A DNA stretch of 64,000 nucleotides from Candidatus Thorarchaeota archaeon (GTDB lineage Archaea > Asgardarchaeota > Thorarchaeia > Thorarchaeales > Thorarchaeaceae): contig JAIZWL010000001.1 of NCBI GenBank assembly GCA_021498125.1, forward strand, positions 899,434-963,433, in the 5' to 3' direction. The translations under genes were made by a program, and so were the position numbers. This document shows positions 8,905-18,110 of the stretch, piece after piece. The notes below the pieces were generated by a model that saw nothing but the letters and a program-made list of their open reading frames with translations, did not search any database and was not told where the DNA came from. Position 1 is the first letter of the stretch, and each line of letters begins with the position of its first letter.

Positions 8905-8940
8905 TATGCAAAGCATATAGTATTACAGCAGGGAGAAACA

Positions 8941-10275
8941 ATGAAGATCCGTCTCAAGATCGATCGCCTCTGGCTTGAATTGGAAAAGAAGAGCATGAAG
9001 AAGCTCTTGGACAAATACAAGCTCTGGGAGGCGCACACACTTGAGAAGGCTAAGCGTGCCAAGGACCTTCGATCACTACGAGAGCTCTATTACGAGTTAG
9101 GCGATCGGTGGGAATGGGATCAAGTCACAGGCGAGTGGCTCTCGAAAGGTGCTCCCCTTGATGCGATCGCTCTGTTTCTACGGATGCCGGGTCTTGAGCC
9201 TGATAAGGAACGGTATGTCCTCTATGCCGTCATGGCTTATAGTAAGGGTTTCACAGACCAGTTTGATCATCTAGGGGACAAGGAGCGTGTGATTCTTGAG
9301 CGCGACCTGTCCACCGGAAAAGTTGTCGTGTGGTCAACAACAGGTCATGGCGCTATGGATCTCCAACCTACAGATGTTAGTGAGTATGCCCCTCTTGAGA
9401 ATATTGTCAATACCTGTCACCTTGTTGCTCAGCCCGGCGATCATGCTCTGCGTCTATGCCTGCCTTTAGAGACCAGTTCGCAATGGAATCTCACTCAGCG
9501 GCTCTGGTTAGTGGCAAGTGGAAATACCGAGTTCACATGGCGTACGATTGATGTTGTCCGCTCAGAAGACATAGAGAATGGTCTTGGCTTCAATTTCTAT
9601 AGATATGCCTCTGCTGTCATCAGTCTTGAGAAACTCTGGTCCCGGTTAAAGAAAGACAAGACACTGGTGAGTCGTGATCTCTCACAGCAGGAAATCCGCC
9701 ACAATACTGAACTCCTTCGGGAGATTGAAGGTCTGCTTCATGTTCTGTGGTTTAAGCCCCCGGCCCGCCAGCTCCGTCCAGCAGTATCTCTGTATACTAA
9801 ACTGAAGGAGCGGCTCGAACAAGGTGATCACTACTCACTTGATGATGTTGTCCGTCCATATCTCTCGGAGTTGGCAGAGTCCCTCACTGACTTGATCGAG
9901 CAAGCAAAGTTCCTGAAGTGGAAGAGCGTTGTAGAGCAGAAGGGTTATACCCCCGAGTCGATCTTTGACAAGTTGGGGATCACCGGAATGTCGCGTGAGG
10001 CATTGGTGGTTGCTCTTGATGATATACTCAAGGAACATACACTTGCCTACATTGGATATCCGGAAAAGGCCACTATGACTGGTAAGGTTCTCAGGATCAT
10101 CTTGGGCCTACTGGTTCTACCTGTACGCTTGGTTTCTGCGTTCATTAAATCAATGTTGCAATCATTAGACAAGCTCGTGACGCGCTTTACACATAGGGAA
10201 TCTACGGGAGAATCTGAGGATGCCCCTTCCTCCCCTCAAGAAGACCAGGATGAACTGATTGATAAAGGGGCTTGA
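8941..10275 (+). CDS. Hypothetical protein, mostly helical, with possible C-terminal membrane segment
   Basis: A 444-residue protein that I cannot assign. The N-terminal 60 residues are strongly basic and helical. Residues ~110-215 look beta-rich, and residues ~220-365 look like an alpha-helical array. A hydrophobic stretch near residue 383 (VLRIILGLLVLPVRLVSAFI) could anchor it to the membrane, followed by an acidic Ser/Glu tail. It sits directly downstream of a four-helix membrane protein, so the two may act together. Confidence 0.6.
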   Translation: MKIRLKIDRLWLELEKKSMKKLLDKYKLWEAHTLEKAKRAKDLRSLRELYYELGDRWEWDQVTGEWLSKGAPLDAIALFLRMPGLEPDKERYVLYAVMAYSKGFTDQFDHLGDKERVILERDLSTGKVVVWSTTGHGAMDLQPTDVSEYAPLENIVNTCHLVAQPGDHALRLCLPLETSSQWNLTQRLWLVASGNTEFTWRTIDVVRSEDIENGLGFNFYRYASAVISLEKLWSRLKKDKTLVSRDLSQQEIRHNTELLREIEGLLHVLWFKPPARQLRPAVSLYTKLKERLEQGDHYSLDDVVRPYLSELAESLTDLIEQAKFLKWKSVVEQKGYTPESIFDKLGITGMSREALVVALDDILKEHTLAYIGYPEKATMTGKVLRIILGLLVLPVRLVSAFIKSMLQSLDKLVTRFTHRESTGESEDAPSSPQEDQDELIDKGA

Positions 10276-10349
10276 ATACACTTACTGAGTAATCCCTTCA
10301 AGTTCGGAAAAGGACGCCTCCGATCTTGTCAAGAAATATGGTGATGTAG

Positions 10350-11528
10350 TTGCGTGTTGGAATTATAGGAAATGGAGTCTCTGCGGTCACTGCTGTCCGA
10401 GAACTGCTCAAGATCGATTCGACAATAGAGGTTGAGATCTTCTCGGACGAGCCTCATGGATATTACCTTCGACCCAAGCTCATAGAGTTTCTGGGTGGGC
10501 GTCTCGATAAAGATGCAATTGTCCAATTTGGGAATGACTGGTACGCTCAACGAGGAGTCGCCTTTCACCCATCCACTCATGTAGAAAAAATAGGCAACGA
10601 CCTCACAGTTCATGCCTCCGACGGGTCCGGTGGTCAATTTGATAAGATCTTGCTTGCGACTGGTGCTCGTCCGTTTATCCCACCCATTCCGGGAACTGAC
10701 AAAATGGGTATGTTCGCCCTTCGTACTTTGAATGATGCCACGGCCATAAAGAATGCTGTGAGCCCCTCTAGTCGCGTGCTCATTGTTGGTGGCGGTGTTC
10801 TGGGGATTGAGATCGCCGCAGCCGTCAGCAATCTTGGTGCCTCCCCGACTGTGATCTCCAATGGTGGTGTGCTGCTTCCTGCACAACTCGATGCGCCCGC
10901 CAGTGCACTTCTTGTCAAGCGTCTTGACGGTATGGGAGTCTCAATAGTGTTCGATTACAGGTGTGCTGAGATTCTTGGCTCTGAAAAGGTCACGGGTGTC
11001 ATCTCCACAGAGGGTGAGACCCTTGATGGTGATGTTGTCATTGCAGCCACTGGTGTCCGACCAAATATGGATGTGGCGAAGGCCTCCGGCATCCCCTGCG
11101 GCCGTGGAGTGACCGTTGACGATCACATGCAGACCGGGGTCAAGGGCATCTATGCTTCAGGTGATTGTTCCGAGTGGAATGGGGTCTGTAGTGGGATCAT
11201 TCCCTCTGCAATTGACACGGCAAAAGTGGCTGCGCATAATATGGTCACACCGGGGTCTCGGAGATACAATGGTACCGTTCCCACCAACACGTTGAAGGTC
11301 GCAGGGATCGACCTCTTTTCAATTGGCATCACCTCGCCGACCACTGATGACTATGAGATCCGCGACAAGACCGACACACAACAGGACCGGTACTATAAGA
11401 TCGTCCTGAAGGACAATGTGATCGTTGGGGCGATCGTTCTTGGTGACAGAAAGGCTTCTCAACGCATTCAGCGGCTTGTGCGTTCTGGTGAAGCGGTTTC
11501 AGACCGTGAAGGTCTCATACCCTCCTGA
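10350..11528 (+). CDS. FAD/NAD(P)-dependent pyridine nucleotide-disulfide oxidoreductase (NADH oxidase / rubredoxin reductase-like)
   Basis: The 392-residue protein has the two dinucleotide-binding folds of this superfamily. The FAD motif GIIGNGVSAVTA is at the N-terminus, an ATGARP motif lies near residue 107, the NAD(P) motif VLIVGGGVLGIEIAA near residue 148, and the second FAD motif GIYASGDCSEW near residue 270. The C-terminal ~80 residues match the NirB/rubredoxin-reductase type. It could reduce rubredoxin or a related acceptor, which would fit the rubrerythrin and flavodiiron protein encoded 35 kb away; that link is inference. The start is TTG 10350, fixed by the need for the MRVGIIGNG opening. 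Confidence 0.85.
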   Translation: MRVGIIGNGVSAVTAVRELLKIDSTIEVEIFSDEPHGYYLRPKLIEFLGGRLDKDAIVQFGNDWYAQRGVAFHPSTHVEKIGNDLTVHASDGSGGQFDKILLATGARPFIPPIPGTDKMGMFALRTLNDATAIKNAVSPSSRVLIVGGGVLGIEIAAAVSNLGASPTVISNGGVLLPAQLDAPASALLVKRLDGMGVSIVFDYRCAEILGSEKVTGVISTEGETLDGDVVIAATGVRPNMDVAKASGIPCGRGVTVDDHMQTGVKGIYASGDCSEWNGVCSGIIPSAIDTAKVAAHNMVTPGSRRYNGTVPTNTLKVAGIDLFSIGITSPTTDDYEIRDKTDTQQDRYYKIVLKDNVIVGAIVLGDRKASQRIQRLVRSGEAVSDREGLIPS

Positions 11529-11530
11529 GA

Positions 11531-12832
11531 CTACTCCTCTACGATCACTCTCGGCGGTCTATTCTTTCCTTGTGGTACCAGATTGATCACGATCTCCGCA
11601 GCATCGCGTAATTCTTCCATGTGCGTCACAAGGATGACCTGCTCTACTGATCTGAGACCTCGGATTGCCTCAGGCAGCCAGCGGCGTCTCTGAGAATCAA
11701 GTCCGGCTCCGGGCTCGTCAAGGATCAAGAGACTTGGTGCTCTCATTATGCTCTCATTTCCTTCAGTTGCAAGTTTCTGTAATGCAGTATTGACGGCGAC
11801 ACGCAGGGCGAAGTTGACGCAGACATCTTCACCTCCTGAGGCATCACGTAGAGGCACTGTATGTCCTCTAAGGTTGCAGAGTCTAATATCGTAGTCCTCG
11901 CCAATCTCCAGATTACTATAGCGGTCTCCAAAGATGCTCAGAAAAATCTCGCGTGCCTCTTCTCGTATTCGAGGTTTGAGATTGTCCTCAGCAATCAGTG
12001 GTATCTGTGTCAGCACGTTTTGGAGTGTTGATGCCAGTCCCTGCAGACGCGCGAGTTCTGCTTTGGTTCGACTGATCTCTGGCGATTCGAGTTGTCGTTC
12101 AACTTCCTCAATCGAACTTCTGACCTGCGTGACCATCTCTTTTACTGGCTGGACCAGATCCTCTCGACCGGTCAATCTTGTAAGTTCATCGAGCGCTCTG
12201 TCCGCAGCAGCTATCTCCTCTCTGGAGGGAAGTCGTTTCCGGATCTCCTCTAAATGATTCTGTTCGCTCTGAATCTGTTCGAGTCGTTCTCGATATTTTC
12301 GGATCTTTGTTCTGGTCTTGCCTTCAATGTGTGCATAGATTCCCAGTCCCATCATATCGCGCATTGTCTCTCGTTTTTTCTTTGGAGGAAGTCGTGATAG
12401 TCTATCGATGTCCCCCTGTCTAACATAGGTCAATGCTGCGAAAGCGTCACGGTCCATTCCGAGAAGTTTTATGATCTGTTTATCGACTTGAGTCACCGTC
12501 GATTCGATTACTTTTCCCGAGCCCTCGTCTGTCAATTCCGCCTCGGTTCTATCCACAAAGATTGTCCGTTTTACGGTATATTCTCTTGTATTGGCCGGGG
12601 CGATAAATGTTAGAGTGACCTTTGCCTTATTGGTACCATGGCGAATGACCTCCCTGAGTTTGAGATCCTTCTCTTTTCTCTTTGTCTTCTTGAATAGAGC
12701 GAACTCAATAGCCTCAAGAATTGTCGTCTTCCCTGAACCGTTTGGACCGACGATTGCAGTGATGTCATTTTGAAAATCAATAGTCTGATCCTTAAAGACT
12801 CTGAAGTTTTGAAGTCGTAATCTAACTAGCAT
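11531..12832 (-). CDS. rad50: Rad50/SbcC-family ATPase, short form without zinc hook
   Basis: This is a Rad50-type DNA-repair ATPase encoded next to Mre11. Both ATPase lobes are complete: Walker A GPNGSGKT at residues 29-36, Q-loop YVRQGDID around 136-143, signature SGGED at 332-336, Walker B LLILDEP at 368-374, D-loop GAGLD and the H-loop His at 404. What is odd is the length of 433 residues, about half of a typical archaeal Rad50. The coiled-coil insert is only about residues 165-290, and no CxxC zinc hook exists; the protein has only two cysteines, both outside the insert. The reading frame is continuous, so this is a compact form and not a truncation. Mre11 ends 13 bases upstream. Confidence 0.85.
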   Translation of the reverse strand: MLVRLRLQNFRVFKDQTIDFQNDITAIVGPNGSGKTTILEAIEFALFKKTKRKEKDLKLREVIRHGTNKAKVTLTFIAPANTREYTVKRTIFVDRTEAELTDEGSGKVIESTVTQVDKQIIKLLGMDRDAFAALTYVRQGDIDRLSRLPPKKKRETMRDMMGLGIYAHIEGKTRTKIRKYRERLEQIQSEQNHLEEIRKRLPSREEIAAADRALDELTRLTGREDLVQPVKEMVTQVRSSIEEVERQLESPEISRTKAELARLQGLASTLQNVLTQIPLIAEDNLKPRIREEAREIFLSIFGDRYSNLEIGEDYDIRLCNLRGHTVPLRDASGGEDVCVNFALRVAVNTALQKLATEGNESIMRAPSLLILDEPGAGLDSQRRRWLPEAIRGLRSVEQVILVTHMEELRDAAEIVINLVPQGKNRPPRVIVEE

Positions 12833-12845
12833 AATCGCACCCCCA

Positions 12846-13916
12846 TTACATTATCTCCTCAAGTATTTCGAGAAACTCATCAGGGCTTCCAAGTTGTGAT
12901 TGTTCAACGTATTCTCTTACTGCCCTCTTCACATCGAGTGGTCTTGTGATCTTGATTGGCCGTGTTCCAAGTACTTGCCATTTTGCATCGATGACAATCA
13001 ATAGTGAATTGTGTTCTTGCTCTCCATACTCAACAAGTTCCTCTGGTTTTATTGCGGCACTGGTTTCAGAGTCAATGATACCATTGACCTGCACAACTGC
13101 AATCCCTCCATTGCTTGTAAATCGAATCCTCTTTATTACATCTCTCAGGTACTGATTCGCATCTTCACCAGATCTTCCTGTTATATCTACGCCTGAAATG
13201 AGATTGAACTCACGAACATCTTCAAGTGGTTCAGTAACGTACTTGTTACCATTTGTTGTCACATCCACAACAATGACCCCTCGTGTTCTGCCATAGCCCA
13301 GTTCTCTGCGCCATTCAACTATTGCCGTTGAGCCAGGTCTCCCAATGCCTGCATCCTCGTCAAGTCGGAAATCGTGTTTATGTCCTTCTCCTATATAGTC
13401 AAAATCAATAGGCGCCTCATCCCACTTGATGGGGAGCGTGTGAGTGAATAGCAGATTAATGTCACCTTTAGGCCTTATCCTGTCAATGATCCCTCTGGTC
13501 GTTCTTTCGTATCCCCACGAGACAAGATGAACTTCTATCTGTTCTCCATTAATCTGGAGTCTGAATTCTCTATGCTGATCCTCAATGGTAGTTATTGCGA
13601 GGCCTGCCCGTTCAAGAGCCACAACCGGGCTCACATCCCAGCGTTTCCCTGGAAGATCATGATTCCCTTGAACAATAAATGCGTGGACTCTCGCATCTCT
13701 GACTTTTTTGAACATCTCTATGGCAATTTGCATGTCCTCGGGCGCTGGTTCCGGACTGTCAAAGAGATCGCCAGTATGCACCAAAATATCGGGCTTGTGT
13801 TCTAGTGCCTTCTCGATCGCTTGTTGAAAGCAGGCCCTCATATCCTCTTTTCTCTCTGTTAATTGGAATGCTGCTGCACCAAGATGTGAGTCAGAGATAT
13901 GTGCTATTTTGACCAT
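12846..13916 (-). CDS. mre11: Mre11 DNA double-strand-break repair nuclease
   Basis: A calcineurin-like metallophosphoesterase of 356 residues, the usual length for archaeal Mre11. The metal-binding motifs are in order: HISDSHLG (residues 6-13), HTGDLFD (47-53), GNHDLPG (84-90), the LLFTHT motif near 156, and GEGHKHDF near 177. After the nuclease domain comes a beta-rich capping domain, and the C-terminus has a helical Rad50-binding segment. It forms one transcript with the short Rad50 downstream. HerA and NurA, often in this operon in other archaea, are absent here. Confidence 0.93.
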   Translation of the reverse strand: MVKIAHISDSHLGAAAFQLTERKEDMRACFQQAIEKALEHKPDILVHTGDLFDSPEPAPEDMQIAIEMFKKVRDARVHAFIVQGNHDLPGKRWDVSPVVALERAGLAITTIEDQHREFRLQINGEQIEVHLVSWGYERTTRGIIDRIRPKGDINLLFTHTLPIKWDEAPIDFDYIGEGHKHDFRLDEDAGIGRPGSTAIVEWRRELGYGRTRGVIVVDVTTNGNKYVTEPLEDVREFNLISGVDITGRSGEDANQYLRDVIKRIRFTSNGGIAVVQVNGIIDSETSAAIKPEELVEYGEQEHNSLLIVIDAKWQVLGTRPIKITRPLDVKRAVREYVEQSQLGSPDEFLEILEEIM

Positions 13917-14094
13917 TGCCAGCCCTCGACCGAAATCCGAGATGATTTACCCACCAGTTCATCTTTGGACGATCCTTATAGTGTGATGGCGATATATGAA
14001 TTATTTTCCCATGAATGTCTGTGATATTTTCTTGGCCGCGGAAAATTGTGGTGCTTTTATCTCCCCGACCAGATAGACTTCTGGTGATCGCCCT

Positions 14095-14784
14095 ATGCAA
14101 ATGCCCCCCGACCTGACTCTGACAATTGGAATTCTTGCCGCTCTTATCAGTATACTTTCCGCAGCCTACCTGATCCACATCTGGTATTCATTCCCTAATC
14201 GGCTCTTGACCGATCTGCCACTGATCTTTGGTGTCTCTCTGGCGTTTCAGGGTCTCAACACACTTCTTCAGACCTTGGTGCTTGCAGGAGTCTTTCCAAA
14301 CACTCTTGACTTTCTACGAGTACGGGCTGTTGTCATAGGCTTTCTTGTATTTCCAATTCTTCCGGGCCTCCTGAATATTTGGGCCTTCAAATACAAACAG
14401 TATCATCTGCGGGTCGTTGGCTTGGTTGCTGTCTACTGGTACACGATCTTGCTCTTAGCTCCCACTGCTCAGATATTGATGGCCCTCCTTATCCCTGTGA
14501 TGATCGGCATCATGCTTGGTTTCATTGGTACCTTTGCAGTGACATGGCGAACGGGACGCTTGAAAGAAGTAAGAAGCGATTTCATGCTTGTATCGCTACT
14601 CATTATTTTGGCAAGTCAGATGTTGCGCGTCCCGCTCTATTCAATCGGAATCTCAGTTCTCTCTGATATTATGAATGCCATTGGTACTATTATTGCAGCC
14701 TTGGCCTTCATCATCCCCTCTCTCTCCCGTGCGACCAATCGTCAAGAGGAATCGCCCCCCGTCTCATCTGCGGTCATGGTCTGA
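14095..14784 (+). CDS. Hypothetical seven-helix membrane protein
   Basis: A 229-residue protein with seven hydrophobic segments filling almost its whole length and a short soluble C-terminal tail rich in Ser/Glu/Pro. No charged catalytic motif stands out. The layout resembles the seven-helix sensor modules fused to archaeal histidine kinases, such as the one at 5745-7487, so it may be a stand-alone sensor; this is a guess. It is transcribed divergently from mre11. Confidence 0.6.
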   Translation: MQMPPDLTLTIGILAALISILSAAYLIHIWYSFPNRLLTDLPLIFGVSLAFQGLNTLLQTLVLAGVFPNTLDFLRVRAVVIGFLVFPILPGLLNIWAFKYKQYHLRVVGLVAVYWYTILLLAPTAQILMALLIPVMIGIMLGFIGTFAVTWRTGRLKEVRSDFMLVSLLIILASQMLRVPLYSIGISVLSDIMNAIGTIIAALAFIIPSLSRATNRQEESPPVSSAVMV

Positions 14785-14806
14785 GATCATCAGGGCGATT
14801 CCTTTT
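14747..14806 (+). terminator. Terminator hairpin between convergent genes
   Basis: AGGAATCGCCC at 14747-14757 is perfectly complementary to GGGCGATTCCT at 14793-14803, giving an 11-bp stem with a 35-base loop that includes the stop codon; TTT follows. It separates the seven-helix protein from the convergent GH3 gene. Confidence 0.5.
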
Positions 14807-14809
14807 GGC

Positions 14810-16357
14810 CTAGAGCTCAAGCAGATCGCGCACGTCACTATTGCTTGTGAGTGGTGTGGGCTTGCACTGGTGGTGGCGTTGAGACACGACCCTATCATAA
14901 ATTGAGGTGTCCATGCTCTTGATGGTCGTAGGTGCAAGAGCCCCCGTTTCTCGTACGACGCGAAACTCCTCGTTTATGGTCTTCATGGTCTCCTCAAAGG
15001 CGGCCACGAATTCATCGGACTTTACTTGATCACTATTGCGGAACATGGCAAGGATCTCGTAATGGCCAATTCCGTTCTCAACAGTTCCATAGACTGTATA
15101 GTCCATGACTTCTGCGTCTGTCTTCAGGCAGGCCGCAGTTATTGCAGTAGTTACATGTGCGGCTGTTATCTTCTCGCCTGATAGATTGACCACATTCCCT
15201 CGTCTTGAGATCCCTTTGATACTGACCGGGTCTGTGTCAATGACCGTGATCACATCTCCCATTCGATATCGATAGTACCCTTGGGCATTGGTGACAACGA
15301 TCTCATACGTATACCCCTTCTTGACATCCGTGATCGGGACGGTCTCAGGTTCTACTTCGTCGATCACATTCTCAGGGATAAACTCGATAAAGTTGGTGTT
15401 GGGGAATATCTGAATTCCTTTTCCCTCACCCTGTAATTGTCCGGCGAATACCCCCTCCGATGCACCATAGATCTCTCTTATCTTAACTAAGGGAAATGTC
15501 TCAGAGATCCATTTTTTGTAGGGGCCTGAATCGATTCCTGTTGCTAAGAAGAGTCGAAGGTTTGGCCACAGCTGGGACACGTCTATTCGTCCCTCGTCAT
15601 CGATCACTCGCCTGAGCTTGTCTTCGTATGGTGTCCCTCTGAATCTCTCAAGGAGCCATGGTCCGTATTCGTTCTGCATTCTTCTGACCAGTGCCAGTGA
15701 TAATGTGGTTATTCCCTGAAGCCCTGTCACATCTTCTTTGACCATGAGTTCGGCATATGCTCGCATCTTCTCGTCCATATCAGAGATGTTGAAGACATCC
15801 TCGCCCGGTTTCATGAGTTTCTTGAACAGGGGGTTCATGAATCTTCCATATGTTCCGGTTGCATAACCTACTGGAATGCCATTAATATGATCGAGGACTG
15901 CCGCTGCACCGAACGTGATCAGCGAGCCATCAATGATTCTTGCATTCTCCTCTTCTTCAGCGATGAATGCCATCCATGTCATCATTGTGCTCTTGGCAAC
16001 GTCTTTGACTCCACTTCTCGTGATCGGCATTCTCTTGGGTTTCCCCGTCGTTCCCGAGGTCTGAAGATACCAGACCACCGGATCCTTTGTGAGGATCTGC
16101 CCTCGTGGCTCCTGATAGATCATCTCTAGGTACGGTCGAAGTCTATATGCATCAGTAAGGGGCACCCGATCCATATATTCCTCCGCAGAAGAGATGCTTC
16201 CAAAATCGAACTTGCGTCCATAAAGTGTTTCTTTGTTCTTCTTGATGATTTTCATCAATTTATCTTGGGTCACTTCCCATGAGTGTGTCAAAAGATAGTC
16301 GATCTCTCTGACTTTCTTCTGAGCAACCCGTGATATTATTTTCCTCATGATTGCCAT
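14810..16357 (-). CDS. GH3-family acyl-adenylating enzyme
   Basis: This 515-residue protein belongs to the GH3 branch of adenylate-forming enzymes, which activate a carboxylate with ATP and transfer it to an amine or thiol. Motifs seen are the phosphate-binding loop QTSGTTGKPKRMP, the adenine/carboxylate motif IYGASEGVFAGQ, and YYRYRMGDVITVIDTD preceding the C-terminal domain. GH3 proteins are best known for conjugating plant hormones to amino acids; archaeal substrates are unknown. The frame is open to ATG 16396, but ATG 16357 follows GGAGG by 7 bases and gives the family-like N-terminus. A conserved promoter element points at it from upstream. Confidence 0.85.
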   Translation of the reverse strand: MAIMRKIISRVAQKKVREIDYLLTHSWEVTQDKLMKIIKKNKETLYGRKFDFGSISSAEEYMDRVPLTDAYRLRPYLEMIYQEPRGQILTKDPVVWYLQTSGTTGKPKRMPITRSGVKDVAKSTMMTWMAFIAEEEENARIIDGSLITFGAAAVLDHINGIPVGYATGTYGRFMNPLFKKLMKPGEDVFNISDMDEKMRAYAELMVKEDVTGLQGITTLSLALVRRMQNEYGPWLLERFRGTPYEDKLRRVIDDEGRIDVSQLWPNLRLFLATGIDSGPYKKWISETFPLVKIREIYGASEGVFAGQLQGEGKGIQIFPNTNFIEFIPENVIDEVEPETVPITDVKKGYTYEIVVTNAQGYYRYRMGDVITVIDTDPVSIKGISRRGNVVNLSGEKITAAHVTTAITAACLKTDAEVMDYTVYGTVENGIGHYEILAMFRNSDQVKSDEFVAAFEETMKTINEEFRVVRETGALAPTTIKSMDTSIYDRVVSQRHHQCKPTPLTSNSDVRDLLEL

Positions 16358-16480
16358 CTGCTTGCCTCCGGAATGCGTCATTCCGATGCTTACCATAGTG
16401 GAAATCTAGACCATTGTATGTTATGGCAATAGTTCAATTAGCGTCTAAAGCATTGATTCTTGTTTTACACAACGTATAAA

Positions 16481-16571
16481 AATCTTAATAACGGAAAGGC
16501 CAATAATGATGGCGTATATCTCCATAATTCTTCTATGAAGACTATTTGATGATGCATTCAGTAGCTTTTTT
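16481..16571 (-). promoter_or_regulatory. Conserved two-box promoter element, copy C (toward the GH3 gene)
   Basis: On the minus strand, box 1 AAAAAAGCTAC (16571-16561) is followed at the same spacing as the other two copies by box 2 CCTTTCCGTTATTAAGATT (16499-16481). Box 2 looks like a BRE plus TATA (TTATTAAG). RNA would begin near 16455, about 100 bases upstream of the GH3 start. Confidence 0.6.
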
Positions 16572-16724
16572 ATGGTTTTTGCAGCAACATCCCATAATTT
16601 GAAAAAATAATTGCTTGATTGTTGATCTTGGTCGTGCAAGTTGGATCTTGTGCGGATGCCACATGCATGACGCTGTTATTTTTTTAAAAAGGTGCGTTTG
16701 TTCATCTCTTCCTCGCAGAATCCA

Positions 16725-16815
16725 AAAAAAGCTACTCAACGACAAGGCAATATTGGATATGGTGCTAATTGGTCTGAAATACAATGCTATTCTTGCCCTT
16801 TGCGTTATTACGATT
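16725..16815 (+). promoter_or_regulatory. Conserved two-box promoter element, copy B (toward the 15-gene operon)
   Basis: Box 1 AAAAAAGCTAC is at 16725-16735 and box 2 CCCTTTGCGTTATTACGATT at 16796-16815. Between the boxes the sequence has diverged, but the distance from AAGCTAC to CCCTTTGCG is 67 bases, as in copy A. The inferred RNA start is near 16840, about 75 bases before the first gene of the operon. Confidence 0.6.
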
Positions 16816-16917
16816 GTTTACAATCTTGATTTTTCGATAATATCCCCCATTAGCGACAAATGGCATGTGGGGGTAAACTGAATTCCTTTTGATTTCCCTA
16901 TAGTTCTTGGTGAGCAC

Positions 16918-17667
16918 ATGATAAAGCAACTTGAGGAACAATTTACTGCTGCCGTGAGTTCTCAAGAACTCATTGCAGGGATGACGGATGTAACAAAACA
17001 TCTGCAGATCACATTCAACTCTGCAGATTGTAATATTATTCGTGCACTTCTCCAGGCTGATAGTAAACGTCCGGTACTGGTGTTAGTGATCGGCTTTCGA
17101 AGCGAGATGCTGATCCCATTCACTCAGACGCATTTCCGTGCAGTCGGAGAATATCTCCCATGTGATATCCCGGGTATTGTCCCAGCACTTGCAGCGGTAA
17201 TCAATCATCAAGGCAAAGGGATCGTTGCAAATGCCGTAGTACGTGGAGATGTGACTCGACTTGTCTTGGTCTTTGAGGGAAAGGCAAGTCATAAGGACTC
17301 TCCGATGACTTCGTTAGTGACCAGCCTGTACAGATTCTTCAAGAGTTGGATGGACTGGTCAGCGGTCCTCCTGTCCATCATCAATAATGATCCTGTTATT
17401 GGTGAGTGGTCGCTTGACTGGCGGGAGTTTTTGGCCGGCGAGAGCGGTCTCATGACAATGCCTTGGTTTTCGCCACTGACGTATACCGAGCGATCAATTG
17501 CGCTTGAGCGCATTGTGTTAGCATCCAAGGCACTTCTGTCGTCAGTTCTCTCAGAGGAACAGGCTGATGACCCAATGATCCGGTATCTTGACAGATGGAT
17601 GACCTATCTCAGGCCACTATCCCAGATAACCTATGATATGGATGAGTCCGAGGGGGCGCGTGCCTAA
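16918..17667 (+). CDS. Hypothetical protein, first gene of the 15-gene operon
   Basis: A 249-residue soluble protein with no motif I recognise. The N-terminal half alternates short strands and helices (VLVLVIGFRSEMLIPF, then IVPALAAVI); the C-terminal half is mainly helical. It starts at ATG 16918 after GGTGA, about 75 bases downstream of the promoter element. Its stop overlaps the next start as TAATG, so the two products are probably made in similar amounts. The context suggests an accessory role in the DNA-processing operon. Confidence 0.6.
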   Translation: MIKQLEEQFTAAVSSQELIAGMTDVTKHLQITFNSADCNIIRALLQADSKRPVLVLVIGFRSEMLIPFTQTHFRAVGEYLPCDIPGIVPALAAVINHQGKGIVANAVVRGDVTRLVLVFEGKASHKDSPMTSLVTSLYRFFKSWMDWSAVLLSIINNDPVIGEWSLDWREFLAGESGLMTMPWFSPLTYTERSIALERIVLASKALLSSVLSEEQADDPMIRYLDRWMTYLRPLSQITYDMDESEGARA

Positions 17668-18110
17668 TGTATGTTCAGACATCGATGAATGCTCACCAGT
17701 CATTAATGATCTCTGACCATGACTATCCTTGGCTTGCAGGTGCCGCCTATGGTCTTGGCGCAAGAGTATCCGTCCCCGCCGAGTACGTAAGATATCTGCA
17801 ACGAGATATTCGAGACCTCAATATCGAGCCTGTCAGACCCGGCGAGTCTTACGATCTCGATGATGGCGTATGCAGTTCTGCCTATGATGTCCTTGGGGGA
17901 CATGTGAGTGTCACCGGAGTGATCCATCCAGCAGGCCTCTTGTTTCCAGTGCCTGCACCCCTACAGGAATCGGTCACTGAACTTGTACGGGTGGCTGAGG
18001 TCTTAGATGAGGAATGGATGATCGTTCCCAAAAGTGAGATTGAGCGATTTATGAAATTGGTTCCCTTGAAGGGGCCACATGCTAAACGGTTGATGGAGGT
18101 GGAGTCATGA
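17667..18110 (+). CDS. Hypothetical protein, operon gene 2
   Basis: A 147-residue soluble protein of unknown function. The sequence suggests two subdomains: residues ~30-90 with a helix and acidic loop (SYDLDDGV) and residues ~90-147 with VIHPAGLLFP followed by helices. The start overlaps the preceding stop by one base, and its own stop overlaps the next start as ATGA, so it is translationally coupled on both sides. It directly precedes the RadA-family gene and may be its partner. Confidence 0.55.
   Translation: MYVQTSMNAHQSLMISDHDYPWLAGAAYGLGARVSVPAEYVRYLQRDIRDLNIEPVRPGESYDLDDGVCSSAYDVLGGHVSVTGVIHPAGLLFPVPAPLQESVTELVRVAEVLDEEWMIVPKSEIERFMKLVPLKGPHAKRLMEVES

Larger units (their letters stand above)
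16397..16917. other. Divergent promoter region, AT-rich, no gene
   Basis: This ~520-base gap holds promoter elements C and B back to back. Short open frames on both strands have no ribosome site and no family resemblance. Near the right end CCCCCA (16846-16851) and TGGGGG (16870-16875) can pair, with an inner CCATT/AATGG, so the leader of the operon may fold. Confidence 0.5.

Noticed and set aside
11531-12832. Short Rad50 as a frameshifted or truncated gene
   Set aside because: Both lobes lie in one continuous frame, and no leftover coiled-coil sequence is visible in other frames or in the flanks.
16445-16881. Short open frames on both strands in the divergent gap
   Set aside because: They lack ribosome sites and family resemblance, and the apparent similarity between them is explained by the shared promoter element in DNA.
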